From: Paenibacillus sp. HW567
GTDB lineage: Bacteria; Bacillota; Bacilli; Paenibacillales; Paenibacillaceae
DNA: 64,000 bases
Direction: 5' to 3'
NCBI RefSeq assembly: GCF_000374185.1
Contig: NZ_KB910518.1
Span: forward strand, 4,512,530 to 4,576,529
The translations under genes were made by a program, and so were the position numbers. Numbering within the stretch: the first letter of the stretch is position 1; each line of letters opens with the position of its first letter. The notes under the pieces are model-generated. The model was not told where the DNA came from. It searched no databases and saw only the letters and a program-made list of their open reading frames with translations. Shown one piece after another: positions 44,626 through 53,467 of the stretch.

Positions 44626-44673
44626 CAAAGACAGGCACTCCGGAATATGACGGATGCCTGTCTTTGTTTTTTT
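44626..44673 (+). terminator. Terminator after the hydrolase gene
   Basis: CAAAGACAGGCA (44626-44637) pairs with TGCCTGTCTTTG (44655-44666), then T7. Confidence 0.85.
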
Positions 44674-44717
44674 CCGCTACAAATCTACTAATGCTCCATT
44701 TTTTAACAGAATTAATA

Positions 44718-44726
44718 TGTTATGAT
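44718..44726 (+). promoter_or_regulatory. Extended -10 promoter of the mini-toxin
   Basis: TGT-TATGAT (44718-44726) is an extended -10 element without a clear -35. It lies 58 bp before the toxin ATG. Confidence 0.45.
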
Positions 44727-44784
44727 TTTCTTGTACAGCACTGCTCTTGAGCTGCCGGTCTCTCCCTTGGAGGAGGTGACGGTC

Positions 44785-44868
44785 ATGGAGGTAAAAGATG
44801 CTCTTTCACTGATGTTCGTATTTGGAATGTTCATACTCGCACTGCTGGGCTATATTAAAAAGAAATAG
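44785..44868 (+). CDS. Putative holin-like type I toxin peptide
   Basis: A 27-residue peptide from an ATG 8 bp after AGGAGG. It begins MEVKDALSLMFVFG, continues with a hydrophobic helix and ends in YIKKK. This is the shape of the putative-holin-like toxin family of Firmicutes (Hol_Tox), which are type I toxins checked by antisense RNA. An inverted repeat TAGACCG ... CGGTCTA (44866-44893) encloses the stop codon, and a terminator lies at 44947-44978. An antisense antitoxin RNA would be expected from the minus strand; I found no convincing promoter for it. Membrane-damaging activity is inferred from the family. Confidence 0.65.
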   Translation: MEVKDALSLMFVFGMFILALLGYIKKK

Positions 44869-44978
44869 ACCGCCCCGGCAAGGTAACGGTCTACTCCAAC
44901 TACACTGGATGGGACGACCCGCTGCTCTTCAGCAGTGGTTGTACGCAGGAGCGGTGCTACAGACACAGCTCCTTTTTT
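44866..44978 (+). promoter_or_regulatory. Structured 3' region of the mini-toxin
   Basis: Two structures: TAGACCG (44866-44872) with CGGTCTA (44887-44893), whose stem includes the stop codon, and AGGAGC (44947-44952) with GCTCCT (44968-44973), followed by a T run to 44978 as terminator. The whole 3' UTR of about 110 bases is longer than the gene, as in type I toxin mRNAs. Confidence 0.6.
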
Positions 44979-45010
44979 ATTTTATTGAGTCATAATCCAT
45001 TTTATTACAT

Positions 45011-45598
45011 TCACGACCAAGGAACAACCGTCAGCTCCGGCCATTTGCTCAGCCATTTCTGCGTCTTGGCTATGTAAATCTCCTCACTGATCAGCGCCTT
45101 ATTAGGCCTCAAGGTCAGGTCAAATAAATCCTGCAGGCCAAAGGGAGTATAAATTTGCCATTCGCCGTCAGCAGTGAGTCTGGCCCCAAGCGAAGTCACT
45201 GTAGTCGGCCAACTGTCAATTGCCGCCTCAAGCGATACATAAGGCTGAAGCTCTATGCCGAACTTATCCCCGTACCACAGGTGCACCCGGGCCTGGTTTT
45301 TCAGGTCCACCGGAATCGTCAGCCCGCTAAAAAGCTCCCGGCCCTTAGCAATCATCGCATCCTCTGCAGCATAGCTCAAATCATCTGCGTCATAATAGAC
45401 GACGTCTATGTCACTGATCCCATAATCCTGCGCACGGCCCGTAAGCTGGTTCCATACTGTCTGCACCAGAAACCCCGCCCCAACATAATACGGGCAGTTT
45501 CCTAAGCTCTGCGCCCGCCTGATTACATCCATCAGCAGCGGGCTGCCGTGGAAGATCCCGATTAGCCGATCCCGCAGGGCTTCGTCACTGCGGGTCAC
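45011..45598 (-). CDS. Nucleotidyltransferase-family protein (DUF925-like)
   Basis: A 195-residue protein related to nucleotidyltransferases of unknown substrate. It has the motif SDIDVVYYDADD (the DxD-type acidic pair of a Pol-beta-like fold) and a downstream RVHLWYGDKFGIELQPY. There is no adjacent HEPN partner, so it is not an evident MNT-HEPN pair. Its GTG start (45598) overlaps the TGA of the GNAT gene by 4 bp, GTGA; it is the last gene of the recQ run. Confidence 0.7.
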   Translation of the reverse strand: MTRSDEALRDRLIGIFHGSPLLMDVIRRAQSLGNCPYYVGAGFLVQTVWNQLTGRAQDYGISDIDVVYYDADDLSYAAEDAMIAKGRELFSGLTIPVDLKNQARVHLWYGDKFGIELQPYVSLEAAIDSWPTTVTSLGARLTADGEWQIYTPFGLQDLFDLTLRPNKALISEEIYIAKTQKWLSKWPELTVVPWS

Positions 45599-46110
45599 AG
45601 ACCAGTCTCCATGAAGGCTTCGTCTAAAGCATATTGCAGCACCTTCTGCGTGCCCTTGTGTCCGCTGCGGCGAAGCCCCTTATCGCGGAACCCGGCCCGG
45701 GAATAGAGGTTTCCGGCAGCGGCATTTCTTTCATTAACTGCAAGAACGATCTCCTGCATCGCAGGAAAATGAGTCCGCAGGAAGTCCGGCAGCAGTGCTA
45801 TCGCGGCCTTGGCAATCCCTTGACCCTGGCTGGCGTAGTTGATCAGGAACGCACGCAGCAGGATTGCCCCGGAATAATTACTATAGAAGTCAGCAATCTC
45901 CTCGCCGCGGTGCAGAATAAAAAAACCTACCGCCCGTTCTCCCTGTACAATGACAACCGCAGCCTTGCCGGGATTGGTTAATGCTTCAGCCAGAGTCTCC
46001 CCCGGCAGTCCGGTAAATTGCTCCTGCTCCGGGGGAAGCTCAAAGGCAAGCAGGTCTTCTTTGTACTTCTCCTCATACAAATACAATGAGATCCGCACAT
46101 CCGTATTCAT
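45595..46110 (-). CDS. GNAT family N-acetyltransferase
   Basis: A 171-residue GNAT from an ATG at 46110, behind AGGAGAG. The core reads LLRAFLINYASQGQGIAKAAIALLP, with the Q-x-x-G-x-A acetyl-CoA loop, then AVNERNAAAGNLYSRAGF. The substrate is unknown. It lies in a tight minus-strand run after a B12-radical SAM gene and is coupled to the next gene. Confidence 0.82.
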   Translation of the reverse strand: MNTDVRISLYLYEEKYKEDLLAFELPPEQEQFTGLPGETLAEALTNPGKAAVVIVQGERAVGFFILHRGEEIADFYSNYSGAILLRAFLINYASQGQGIAKAAIALLPDFLRTHFPAMQEIVLAVNERNAAAGNLYSRAGFRDKGLRRSGHKGTQKVLQYALDEAFMETGL

Positions 46111-46149
46111 GCTGTATCTCTCCTCTCTGTCAGCATACAACCAGCCTGA

Positions 46150-48102
46150 CTATAAGGGCAGCGTGTAATACTGCGCCCGCTGGCTCTCATCCTGCTGGTA
46201 CATTACGATCAGCAGTGTGCTTTCGCCTGCATTCGGCAGAGCTTCAGCCACCGCAGTGGAAGCACTGTCCGCCGGCCGTGCCGGATGTGATTCCCGGCTG
46301 GCCGGTACACTAAGGCCCGCTCCACTGCCGCCGGCTTTTACGATTGCAGCTTCAGCAGTGTGACCCGTGCGTTCCGAAGCAGCCGTCGCGGCGCTTAAGG
46401 CCGCTTCAGCCTCCACTGCCGCCGGATCAAAACGCAGTCCGCTGATGGACTCCAGCACCGGCTCCAGTTGGAACGGCAGCACCTCAAGCACGGTGAACTT
46501 TTGCAGCTCCCGCTCGCTGAGTCCAGCCTCCGCCAGCTTGGTTGAGAGGCGCTCGGGATGACCGGTGATTTCCTTCATATATTTTGCCCAGTCAGACTTA
46601 TCCAGCGTAATATCCCACCAGATCTTGCGCGGCTTGTACTTGTGGCCCAGGAAGTAGTCCAGCTTCATCAGTCCGGTGACGATATCCATGGAACCCGTTC
46701 CGCGGTCCGTAAGGAAAACATGCAGCCGGGTGAATAAATCCTCGAGCTGATGGCCAATCTTCTGCCAGCCCTGCTCTTCCCAGTAATCGCCGAATTCCTG
46801 AAAGAAATCGAACGGCGATTTGAACACATGGCGGATGAGGTATTTCACCGAATGATCCAGCCGGTGGCTGTTCCAGTATTTCTCCAGTACATCCTCCAGT
46901 CGCTTGAGGCGGATAATGTCGGAGAATGGCATGACGTGGCTGCTCAAAATCTCGTAGGGAGCGTGCTCCATATATGTGTAGTCATATTTGGCCGCCTGGG
47001 CACGCAGGCCGGTGCCGCGCAGCATTTTGAGAAAGCCGAGCTGCAGCTCTTCCGGCTCCATCGCAAACACATCGTTGAAGGTTTTGCGGAAGGTCGTGTA
47101 ATCCTCCTGCGGCAGCCCGGCAATCAGATCGAGATGCTGGTCGATGTTGCCGCTGGCCTTGATTTTCATAACGGTGCGGGACAGCTTGGTGAAGTTCTGG
47201 CGGCGTTTGACCAGCTCGTTCGTCTCATCATTGGTCGATTGCACGCCTATTTCAAAGCGGAAGATGCCCGGCGGCGCGTTCTCAGCCAGAAAATCAAGCA
47301 CCTCGGGACGCATAATATCCGCCGTGATCTCGAACTGGAAGACACAGCCCTGATGGTTGTCGATCAGGAACTGGAACATCTCCATCGCATAATTACGGTT
47401 GATGTTGAAGGTACGGTCAAGAAATTTGATGACCTTGGCACCATTTTCAATGAGATAGAGCAAATCGGATTTCACGCGCTCAATATCGTAATAACGTACG
47501 CCCACCTCGATGCTGGACAGGCAGAACTGGCAGTTGAACGGACAGCCCCGGCTGGTCTCGAAATACACGATCCGCTTGCCGAGATCCGGCAGGTCGTCCG
47601 GGAAACGGTGCGGCGTGGGCAGGGTGTTCAGATCGCTTTTGGGGCGCGGAGGATTGACAATCAATTCCTCGCCCTTGCGGTAAGCGGCCCCGTAGACGAA
47701 ATGGAACTTGCGCTCATCCCGCAGCTCCTGCAGCAAATGGTGAAAGGTCTCTTCCCCGTCGCCATTCACTACAAAATCAATGCCCGCCTCCCGTCTCATC
47801 CAATACAGCGGCTCATAAGATACCTCCGGCCCGCCGAGCACAATCGTAACCTCAGGCATCACCTGCTTGAGAATCCCGACCAGCTTGACAGTCTCTTCAA
47901 TGTTCCATATGTAGCAGGAGAAGCCGATCACATCCGGTTTCTTCTGGAACAGGTCGGACACGATATTCATCACAGGATCTTTGATGGTGTATTCTGCCAA
48001 ATGAATGTCCTGAAACTCGTGTTCACTGTACGCCTTCAAGAGACGGATCGCCAGCGAGGTGTGAATATATTTGGCATTTAAGGTGGCGAGGATGATCTTC
48101 AT
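46150..48102 (-). CDS. B12-binding radical SAM protein
   Basis: A 650-residue B12-radical SAM protein. The N-terminal cobalamin-type domain spans about residues 1-140 (SCYIWNIEETVKLVG, LGGPEVSYEP). The 4Fe-4S site is CPFNCQFC near residue 197 and the barrel continues with GVQSTNDETNELVKRR. A DUF4080-like C-terminal region follows, then an Ala/Ser/Glu-rich low-complexity insertion at about 560-625 before LLIVMYQQDESQ. It is probably a methyltransferase or a C-C bond-forming enzyme; the substrate is not evident. The classic B12 ligand motif DxHxxG is absent, so cobalamin may not bind. It follows recQ by 15 bp. Confidence 0.8.
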   Translation of the reverse strand: MKIILATLNAKYIHTSLAIRLLKAYSEHEFQDIHLAEYTIKDPVMNIVSDLFQKKPDVIGFSCYIWNIEETVKLVGILKQVMPEVTIVLGGPEVSYEPLYWMRREAGIDFVVNGDGEETFHHLLQELRDERKFHFVYGAAYRKGEELIVNPPRPKSDLNTLPTPHRFPDDLPDLGKRIVYFETSRGCPFNCQFCLSSIEVGVRYYDIERVKSDLLYLIENGAKVIKFLDRTFNINRNYAMEMFQFLIDNHQGCVFQFEITADIMRPEVLDFLAENAPPGIFRFEIGVQSTNDETNELVKRRQNFTKLSRTVMKIKASGNIDQHLDLIAGLPQEDYTTFRKTFNDVFAMEPEELQLGFLKMLRGTGLRAQAAKYDYTYMEHAPYEILSSHVMPFSDIIRLKRLEDVLEKYWNSHRLDHSVKYLIRHVFKSPFDFFQEFGDYWEEQGWQKIGHQLEDLFTRLHVFLTDRGTGSMDIVTGLMKLDYFLGHKYKPRKIWWDITLDKSDWAKYMKEITGHPERLSTKLAEAGLSERELQKFTVLEVLPFQLEPVLESISGLRFDPAAVEAEAALSAATAASERTGHTAEAAIVKAGGSGAGLSVPASRESHPARPADSASTAVAEALPNAGESTLLIVMYQQDESQRAQYYTLPL

Positions 48103-48117
48103 GCCTACTAACCTTCT

Positions 48118-49953
48118 TTACATTTCATTTTGAAAAAACTCCAAAAATTCCTTGCCGTATTTCTTGTACTTCAATTCGCCAACCCCTTTGACTCTCAGCA
48201 TTTCCGCTTCAGTCTGCGGGCAAACCACACTCATCTCGCGCAGCGTGGCATCATTGAAAATAATATAGGACGGCACATGCTCGCGCCCCGCCAGCTCGCG
48301 GCGGATCAGGCGAAGCTGCTCGAACACCGTCTCGTTGACCGCCGACGGCGATAGGTCGCGCGCGCGGCTGCGGTCCCGGCCGCTGTAGCCGCCTCCGGTG
48401 CTGCGCTGGCGCGACACGCGCTGCTGCACCTGGCGCTGGCCGCGCAGCACCTCGGCCGCCAGCGGCTGGAGCCGCACCACGGGATACTGGCCTTCCGACA
48501 AGGCCAGATACCCCTCCGAGATCAGCACATTGATGCTCTCGGTGATCTCCTTCTCGGTGCGGCTGGACATCGCCCCATGCGTGGGCAGCTTCTCGAAGCC
48601 GTACTGAAGCACCTTCTGGTTGCGTGAGCCTTTCAGCACTGAAGATACCAGCGCCACTCCATAGCGTTCACGCATGCGGTGTATGCAGGAGAAGATCTTC
48701 TGGGCATCCACCGTCATATCCACCAGCTCGCGTTCATCCGTACAGGAGCTGCAAATGCCGCATGGCTTGTCTCCATGCTCCTCGCCGAAATAATCAAGCT
48801 GTGCGCTGCGCAGACAACGGGTGGTATAGCAGTAATCTATCATTTGCTGAAGCTTGCGGTAATCATTGGCTTTGCGGTCCGTATCCTGCGGATTCTGCTC
48901 GATCAGGAACTTCTGCGTCATAATATCCTGCGCGCTGAAGAGCAGGATACACTGGCTTGGCTCGCCGTCCCGTCCGGCACGGCCCGCCTCCTGAACGTAA
49001 GCCTCCATATTTTTCGGCATATTGTAATGGATCACATACCGCACGTTCGACTTGTCGATCCCCATCCCGAAGGCGTTCGTCGCTACCATTACACGGATAT
49101 CGTCGTAGAGGAAGCCCTCCTGGCTCTCTGCCCGCTCCTGGTCATTCATCCCCGCATGATAGCGGCCGGCGGCAATTCCCGCAGCCTGCAGACGGCTGAA
49201 CAGATCATCGACATCCTTGCGGGTGGCGGCATAGACAATCCCCGGCTCATGGGAATGCTGCGCCGTGTAGTCCATAACGAACTCGCGTTTGTTCTCGCCG
49301 CGCAGCACCGACATGGCCAGATTATCCCGGCCCAGGCCGGTCACGAAGACGCCGGGCTGGCGGAGCCGCAGCAGCCGGACCATATCCTCCATAACCTCCG
49401 GCGTAGCCGTTGCGGTAAAGGCGGCGAGTATCGGCCGCTCCGGCAGCTCCTCCACAAAGGGCGACACCGCCAGATAGCTGGTGCGGAAATCATGTCCCCA
49501 CTGGGAGACGCAGTGCGCTTCATCCACAGCGACGCAGGAGATGGACAGACCTGCCATTTCCAGGCGGAACCAGTCCAGCTCCAGCCGCTCCGGCGCTACA
49601 TACAGCAGCTTCAGCTCGCCCCGACGCGCCGCCCGAATCCGCTCATTGACTTCTTTTCCGCTTAATGTGCTGTTGATATAGGCAGCGGGAATTCCGGCCG
49701 TAGTCAGCGCATCCACCTGGTCCTTCATCAGGGAAATCAACGGTGAAATGACCAGCGTAAGCCCCGGCAGCAGCAGGGCCGGAACCTGATAGCAGATGGA
49801 CTTCCCGCCTCCGGTCGGCATAATGCCCAGCGTATCGCGGCCCTCCAGCAAATTCATCACTATTTTCTTCTGGCCCTCCCGGAAGTCGGGATAACCATAA
49901 TATTTTTGCAGTTCAGCCTGCGCCTGTTCCATAGTAGGTACTTGCATCTTCAT
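48118..49953 (-). CDS. recQ: ATP-dependent DNA helicase RecQ
   Basis: A 611-residue RecQ. Motif 0/I reads FREGQKK and PTGGGKSICYQ, motif II DEAHCVSQWGHDF, motif V GMGIDKSNVRYVIH with HRAGRDG-like EAGRAGRDG. The zinc subdomain is DYFGEEHGDKPCGICSSC and an HRDC domain lies at the C terminus. It unwinds DNA in recombination and fork repair. The ATG at 49953 lies 11 bp after AAGGAG; the TTG at 49962 is an alternative. The stop is 15 bp before the next gene. Confidence 0.95.
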   Translation of the reverse strand: MKMQVPTMEQAQAELQKYYGYPDFREGQKKIVMNLLEGRDTLGIMPTGGGKSICYQVPALLLPGLTLVISPLISLMKDQVDALTTAGIPAAYINSTLSGKEVNERIRAARRGELKLLYVAPERLELDWFRLEMAGLSISCVAVDEAHCVSQWGHDFRTSYLAVSPFVEELPERPILAAFTATATPEVMEDMVRLLRLRQPGVFVTGLGRDNLAMSVLRGENKREFVMDYTAQHSHEPGIVYAATRKDVDDLFSRLQAAGIAAGRYHAGMNDQERAESQEGFLYDDIRVMVATNAFGMGIDKSNVRYVIHYNMPKNMEAYVQEAGRAGRDGEPSQCILLFSAQDIMTQKFLIEQNPQDTDRKANDYRKLQQMIDYCYTTRCLRSAQLDYFGEEHGDKPCGICSSCTDERELVDMTVDAQKIFSCIHRMRERYGVALVSSVLKGSRNQKVLQYGFEKLPTHGAMSSRTEKEITESINVLISEGYLALSEGQYPVVRLQPLAAEVLRGQRQVQQRVSRQRSTGGGYSGRDRSRARDLSPSAVNETVFEQLRLIRRELAGREHVPSYIIFNDATLREMSVVCPQTEAEMLRVKGVGELKYKKYGKEFLEFFQNEM

Positions 49954-50169
49954 CTCTATCAAAACTCCTTAAAAACTTTCTATCTTTAGCTTACATAAAA
50001 ACCGCCGCCCGAAGCAACACTTTATGGTGATCTCCCTGATGAAACGGCCCCGGCTAATGCTTTTTATGTATAGTCCTCTCCCGGCTTTCCCCGCGTTAGC
50101 CTCCGTAGTATTTCTTCACCACTCATGGTATATTGAGGAGTACATTATTAAAGGACGGAGAATGCTTCC

Positions 50170-51192
50170 ATGAACACAAGACGAAATCCCAAAGAGGGCA
50201 CCAAACGGGGCGCAAAGCCCGGAATAGCCTCCGCAGCGCAGCCTAAATCAGGAACAAGAAAACCTAATCATAGACCCGGCAAACCAGGAACATCCGCCAA
50301 GACACCGGCACCTGTCAAAACCTATACGGTGGCTGAACCCGCCGAGCTGCTGGCTTTTTTGCTGAAGACGCTCACAAGCCGGGGCCGCAATGCGGTCAAA
50401 TCCATCCTCTCCCGGGGACAGGTATCCGTGAACGGCAAAGTGGTGACCCGGCATGATTTCCCGCTCCAGCCCGGGCAGACCGTAACCATTGACCAAGAGA
50501 AGCCGGTCCTTGCCAAAGAAATGATTGGACTGACCATCGTACATGAGGATGATGACCTGATCGTTATTCAGAAGGATGCCGGATTATTATCCATCGCCAC
50601 AGGGGAAGACAATGAGCTGACAGCCTACCGCCAGCTTATGGAGCATGTCCGCCTGAGCAATCCGAAGAGCCGCGTTTTTGTAGTGCATCGTTTGGACCGT
50701 GACACATCCGGCCTGATGATGTTCGCCAAGAGCGAACAGATTCAGCAGAAGCTGCAAAATTCATGGAAAGACACTGTTAAGGAACGCACCTACGTGGCTC
50801 TCGTGGAAGGCGCAGTCCGCAAATCCGAAGGCACAATCAGCTCCTGGCTGAAGGAAACCTCGACACTCAAGATGTATTCCAGCCCCCATGAAGGGGACGG
50901 ACTGCACGCCGTAACCCATTATAAGCTGATTCAGGCTAACCGCCATTTCTCTTTGCTTGAGGTACAACTGGAAACCGGCCGCAAAAATCAAATCCGTGTG
51001 CACATGGCAGACATCGGACATCCGATTGCCGGCGACAAGAAGTATGGCGCAGAGACAAAAGCAGTAGGCCGGCTGGGCCTGCATGCCCGTGTGCTCTCTT
51101 TCATTCATCCGACCACCGGGGAACTGCTGAGCTTCGAGAGTGCCATTCCTAAGACCTTTCTGAAATACACCGCACCTGCGCCGACCAACTGA
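50170..51192 (+). CDS. RluA-type pseudouridine synthase
   Basis: A 340-residue protein with a basic, Gly/Pro-rich N-terminal extension of about 55 residues, an S4 RNA-binding domain (SRGQVSVNGKVVTRHDFPLQ) and the synthase domain with the catalytic Asp in VVHRLDRDTSGLMMFAKS. It converts uridine to pseudouridine in rRNA or tRNA; which one is not visible. The disordered basic start could aid RNA binding. GGACGGAG precedes the ATG. Confidence 0.88.
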   Translation: MNTRRNPKEGTKRGAKPGIASAAQPKSGTRKPNHRPGKPGTSAKTPAPVKTYTVAEPAELLAFLLKTLTSRGRNAVKSILSRGQVSVNGKVVTRHDFPLQPGQTVTIDQEKPVLAKEMIGLTIVHEDDDLIVIQKDAGLLSIATGEDNELTAYRQLMEHVRLSNPKSRVFVVHRLDRDTSGLMMFAKSEQIQQKLQNSWKDTVKERTYVALVEGAVRKSEGTISSWLKETSTLKMYSSPHEGDGLHAVTHYKLIQANRHFSLLEVQLETGRKNQIRVHMADIGHPIAGDKKYGAETKAVGRLGLHARVLSFIHPTTGELLSFESAIPKTFLKYTAPAPTN

Positions 51193-51197
51193 CACTA

Positions 51198-51473
51198 TTG
51201 ATTATAGACCATCCCGCGAAAAGGAGGCCGATTCACGTCGGAGACGGGAGCATGGATTTCTACGTTCAGGATGTCGCGGTTCTGCCGGAATATCAGGGCC
51301 AGGGGCTACGCAATCGTATCATCGGGCAATTGCTCGAAGATATCCGGAACCATTGCTATCCGGGCGCATTCGTTGGTCTGTTCGCCTCTCATGGCAACGA
51401 TACCTTCTATGAGCGCTACGGCTTCCAGAATGATGCCCCGGGCATGACCGGCATGTTCAAGGTGATGGAATAA
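51198..51473 (+). pseudogene. GNAT acetyltransferase remnant (N-terminus missing)
   Basis: The frame encodes only the second half of a GNAT domain: the acetyl-CoA loop region DVAVLPEYQGQGLRNRII and the late FYERYGFQN motif. About 55-60 residues that normally precede the loop are missing, since the gene begins 5 bp after the RluA stop. A short 74-residue protein could start at ATG 51252 after GGAGACGGGAGC, but it would lack the N-terminal substrate-binding half. It is read as a decayed gene. Confidence 0.65.
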
Positions 51474-51721
51474 GCTGGGACAAGAGGATAAATGTATTTC
51501 GTACAGTTAAAATCGCTTTTTTCCGCCGTACAGATAAGATAATTGCATTCCTGCAGCTATCATTTGGGTTTTTCGCCGCATACGCCGTTTCACACAAATA
51601 TAACTGCATGAAGCACAACTAAAGGTCAGCTAGGTGGCAGGAAGGCCGAAATAAGTGTACAAAGTGCAGTTATAGACCTCCTGTTGCAGCAGGCAACAGC
51701 ACCTGGTGCGACACAACTAGG
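51474..51721. other. Non-coding island with short repeated words
   Basis: No gene is seen. The stretch has recurring words such as CGTACAG (twice), GTACAAAGTGCAGTTATA and AACTGCATGAAG, and is rich in CAGTTA/AACTGCA-type pieces. Many Paenibacillus genomes carry repeated intergenic segments; I regard this as one, but cannot compare copies. Confidence 0.4.
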
Positions 51722-51757
51722 GGTACCTTTCAGCCAACTGGATAGGTACCTTTTTTT
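51722..51757 (+). terminator. Terminator in the non-coding island
   Basis: GGTACCT (51722-51728) pairs with AGGTACC (51744-51750), then T7 (51751-51757). It ends the preceding transcripts before the next gene. Confidence 0.75.
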
Positions 51758-51855
51758 GCGCACGAATAAGTGCGCGGGGCAGCGGCAGACAGCAACATTT
51801 TCACTCCATTTCGCGTCATGATACAATAAAGAGAAACTCAAGAAGGTGACTCTTT

Positions 51856-52371
51856 GTGTTCCATCCTACTGTCTTTGACAACATTAAAATTGCTTTTGAG
51901 AACCAAATCTACGACTACGATAATCTGGATGGAATCCTTGTTGTGACGGACCGTTCCGATAAGCTCGACCTTGCGCTGATGTCCCGTGAATTCAGCTTGT
52001 CCTTCAAACGGGTTCACGGCAGAAATGTGACTTCCGAGGTAATTCTGCTGTCTTCGGTAAAAGAGCTGAGCGACGAAATACTGGAGACTCCGGACAGTGA
52101 CCCCGGCTGTAATCTCCTGCTGCGCTTTTATATGGAGGTTGAAGATGCTGAGGTGCAGTGTCCGGCCATTGAGCACATTCTCGCCGCAATCTGGGGACCG
52201 GAGCTGCTGCCGGTGCAATCGCTGAGCTTTCTGTATGGCCAGGAGACAGACACGTATAATAACTGCATCGAGCTGCGGTTCAAAAGACAAATTAACGAAG
52301 AGCAAATGGAGGATATTCCGAACCTTCTGAACTTTCTGCTCCAGAGTGCCGAGGAGCTGGAGGAAATATAA
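51856..52371 (+). CDS. Hypothetical protein, 171 residues
   Basis: A soluble acidic protein starting at a GTG (51856) after AGAAGGTGA. Segments include LDLALMSREFSLSFKRVHG, GCNLLLRFYMEVEDAEV and an acidic C terminus (AEELEEI). It has no signal peptide, no transmembrane segment and no motif I recognise. It is followed, after 22 bp, by a small membrane protein that may share its transcript. Confidence 0.65.
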   Translation: MFHPTVFDNIKIAFENQIYDYDNLDGILVVTDRSDKLDLALMSREFSLSFKRVHGRNVTSEVILLSSVKELSDEILETPDSDPGCNLLLRFYMEVEDAEVQCPAIEHILAAIWGPELLPVQSLSFLYGQETDTYNNCIELRFKRQINEEQMEDIPNLLNFLLQSAEELEEI

Positions 52372-52393
52372 CCTAAATCGGGGTGAATGGATC

Positions 52394-52792
52394 ATGAGCT
52401 TCCTGCCATCAGCCAAAAGCAAGCGCTGGACTGCCTGGATTCTTCTTTACGCATTGATTCTGTGGCTGCTGCTCGTGCTGGACCGGTTCGTTCTGCTGGA
52501 TAATGAGTTCAGCCTTTCGATTATGGTGCGATTTGCTGTACTTGCCCTGGCGGTCTCCGTCATTGTGAACGGCTTCGGCTGGTTCGGTGCAAAGCTCGTA
52601 TGGCTAATTACCACGGCAGGCCTCCTTATCGGGCTGATTCTTATGTTCACCTACACCTACCGGGATATGTCGGGCTGGGAGGATCTGGCGGGCTTTCTCT
52701 CTTTTGCAATATTCACGGTAGGTGGTTTTGCGGCCGGTCTAATTGCTGAGGGCATCTATCTGCTGATCAGACACCAGCGTAAGCAAGGTTAG
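52394..52792 (+). CDS. Four-helix membrane protein
   Basis: A 132-residue protein with about four transmembrane segments (ILLYALILWLLLVLDRF, FAVLALAVSVIVNGFGWF, LITTAGLLIGLILMF, FLSFAIFTVGGFAAGLIAEG) and basic ends. The ATG at 52394 follows GGGGTG. The family is not recognised. Confidence 0.7.
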   Translation: MSFLPSAKSKRWTAWILLYALILWLLLVLDRFVLLDNEFSLSIMVRFAVLALAVSVIVNGFGWFGAKLVWLITTAGLLIGLILMFTYTYRDMSGWEDLAGFLSFAIFTVGGFAAGLIAEGIYLLIRHQRKQG

Positions 52793-52858
52793 CATTCCCG
52801 CGACAGACCAGGTACGTCGTTACGTCATACCCAGGATTACATGTTGAGGTGATCGCCT

Positions 52859-53428
52859 ATGTCCAATTCCTTTCTGACCAAAAAAGCCCTTGCCCATTCG
52901 CTAAAATCTCTGATGGAGCATACCCCGCTGAACAAAATCTCCGTCAAGCATCTGGTGGATGATTGCGGGCTGAACCGGCAGACGTTTTATTATCATTTTC
53001 AGGATATTTTTGACCTGCTGGGCTGGATTTACCGGACCGAAGCCGTAGAGAGCGTTGCCCAGTACCGCAGCTACAGCACGTGGACGGATGGCTTTTACAG
53101 GATCTTCTGCTACATTGAGTCCAATAAAGCCTTTTGCTATAACACGCTGAACTCGCTTGGGCGGACCCATCTCGATGCCTACCTTTACGAAGTCACCAAT
53201 GAGCTCATTATGGGGGTTATTCAAGAGCTTGCGTCCGGCATGGAGGTGAGCTCCGAGGACAAGCGGTTTATCGCCAATTTCTATACGCTGGCTTTTACCG
53301 GACTTGTAATCCAGTGGATGCGGAACGGAATGAAGGAGCAGCCCAAGCATATCATCGAACAGCTCAATGTGCTGATTGAAGGAAATTTTGCGAAAGCGCT
53401 GCATAAATACGAGGACAAGCTGTCGTGA
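52859..53428 (+). CDS. TetR family regulator (DhaS-like)
   Basis: A 189-residue TetR regulator. The helix-turn-helix is ISVKHLVDDCGLNRQTFYYHFQDI, about residues 24-47, followed by a TetR_C_8-like DhaS-type domain (YTLAFTGLVIQWMRNGM). It lies about 195 bp before the oleate hydratase gene on the same strand, with an AGGTTT-N8-AAACCT dyad between, so control of that gene is likely but unproven. Confidence 0.82.
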   Translation: MSNSFLTKKALAHSLKSLMEHTPLNKISVKHLVDDCGLNRQTFYYHFQDIFDLLGWIYRTEAVESVAQYRSYSTWTDGFYRIFCYIESNKAFCYNTLNSLGRTHLDAYLYEVTNELIMGVIQELASGMEVSSEDKRFIANFYTLAFTGLVIQWMRNGMKEQPKHIIEQLNVLIEGNFAKALHKYEDKLS

Positions 53429-53467
53429 TCTACGGATTGCGCAGCTTTTTTTCTATTCATCTGTCAC

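Noticed and set aside
45011..45598. Possible MNT-HEPN toxin-antitoxin with the nucleotidyltransferase
   Set aside because: No HEPN partner is adjacent; its neighbours are GNAT and radical SAM genes.
46750..48081. Antisense frame of 443 codons in the B12-radical SAM gene
   Set aside because: Composition follows the sense gene; no start site or family similarity.
48679..49665. Antisense frame of 328 codons in recQ
   Set aside because: Shadow of recQ, whose motifs are clear on the opposite strand.
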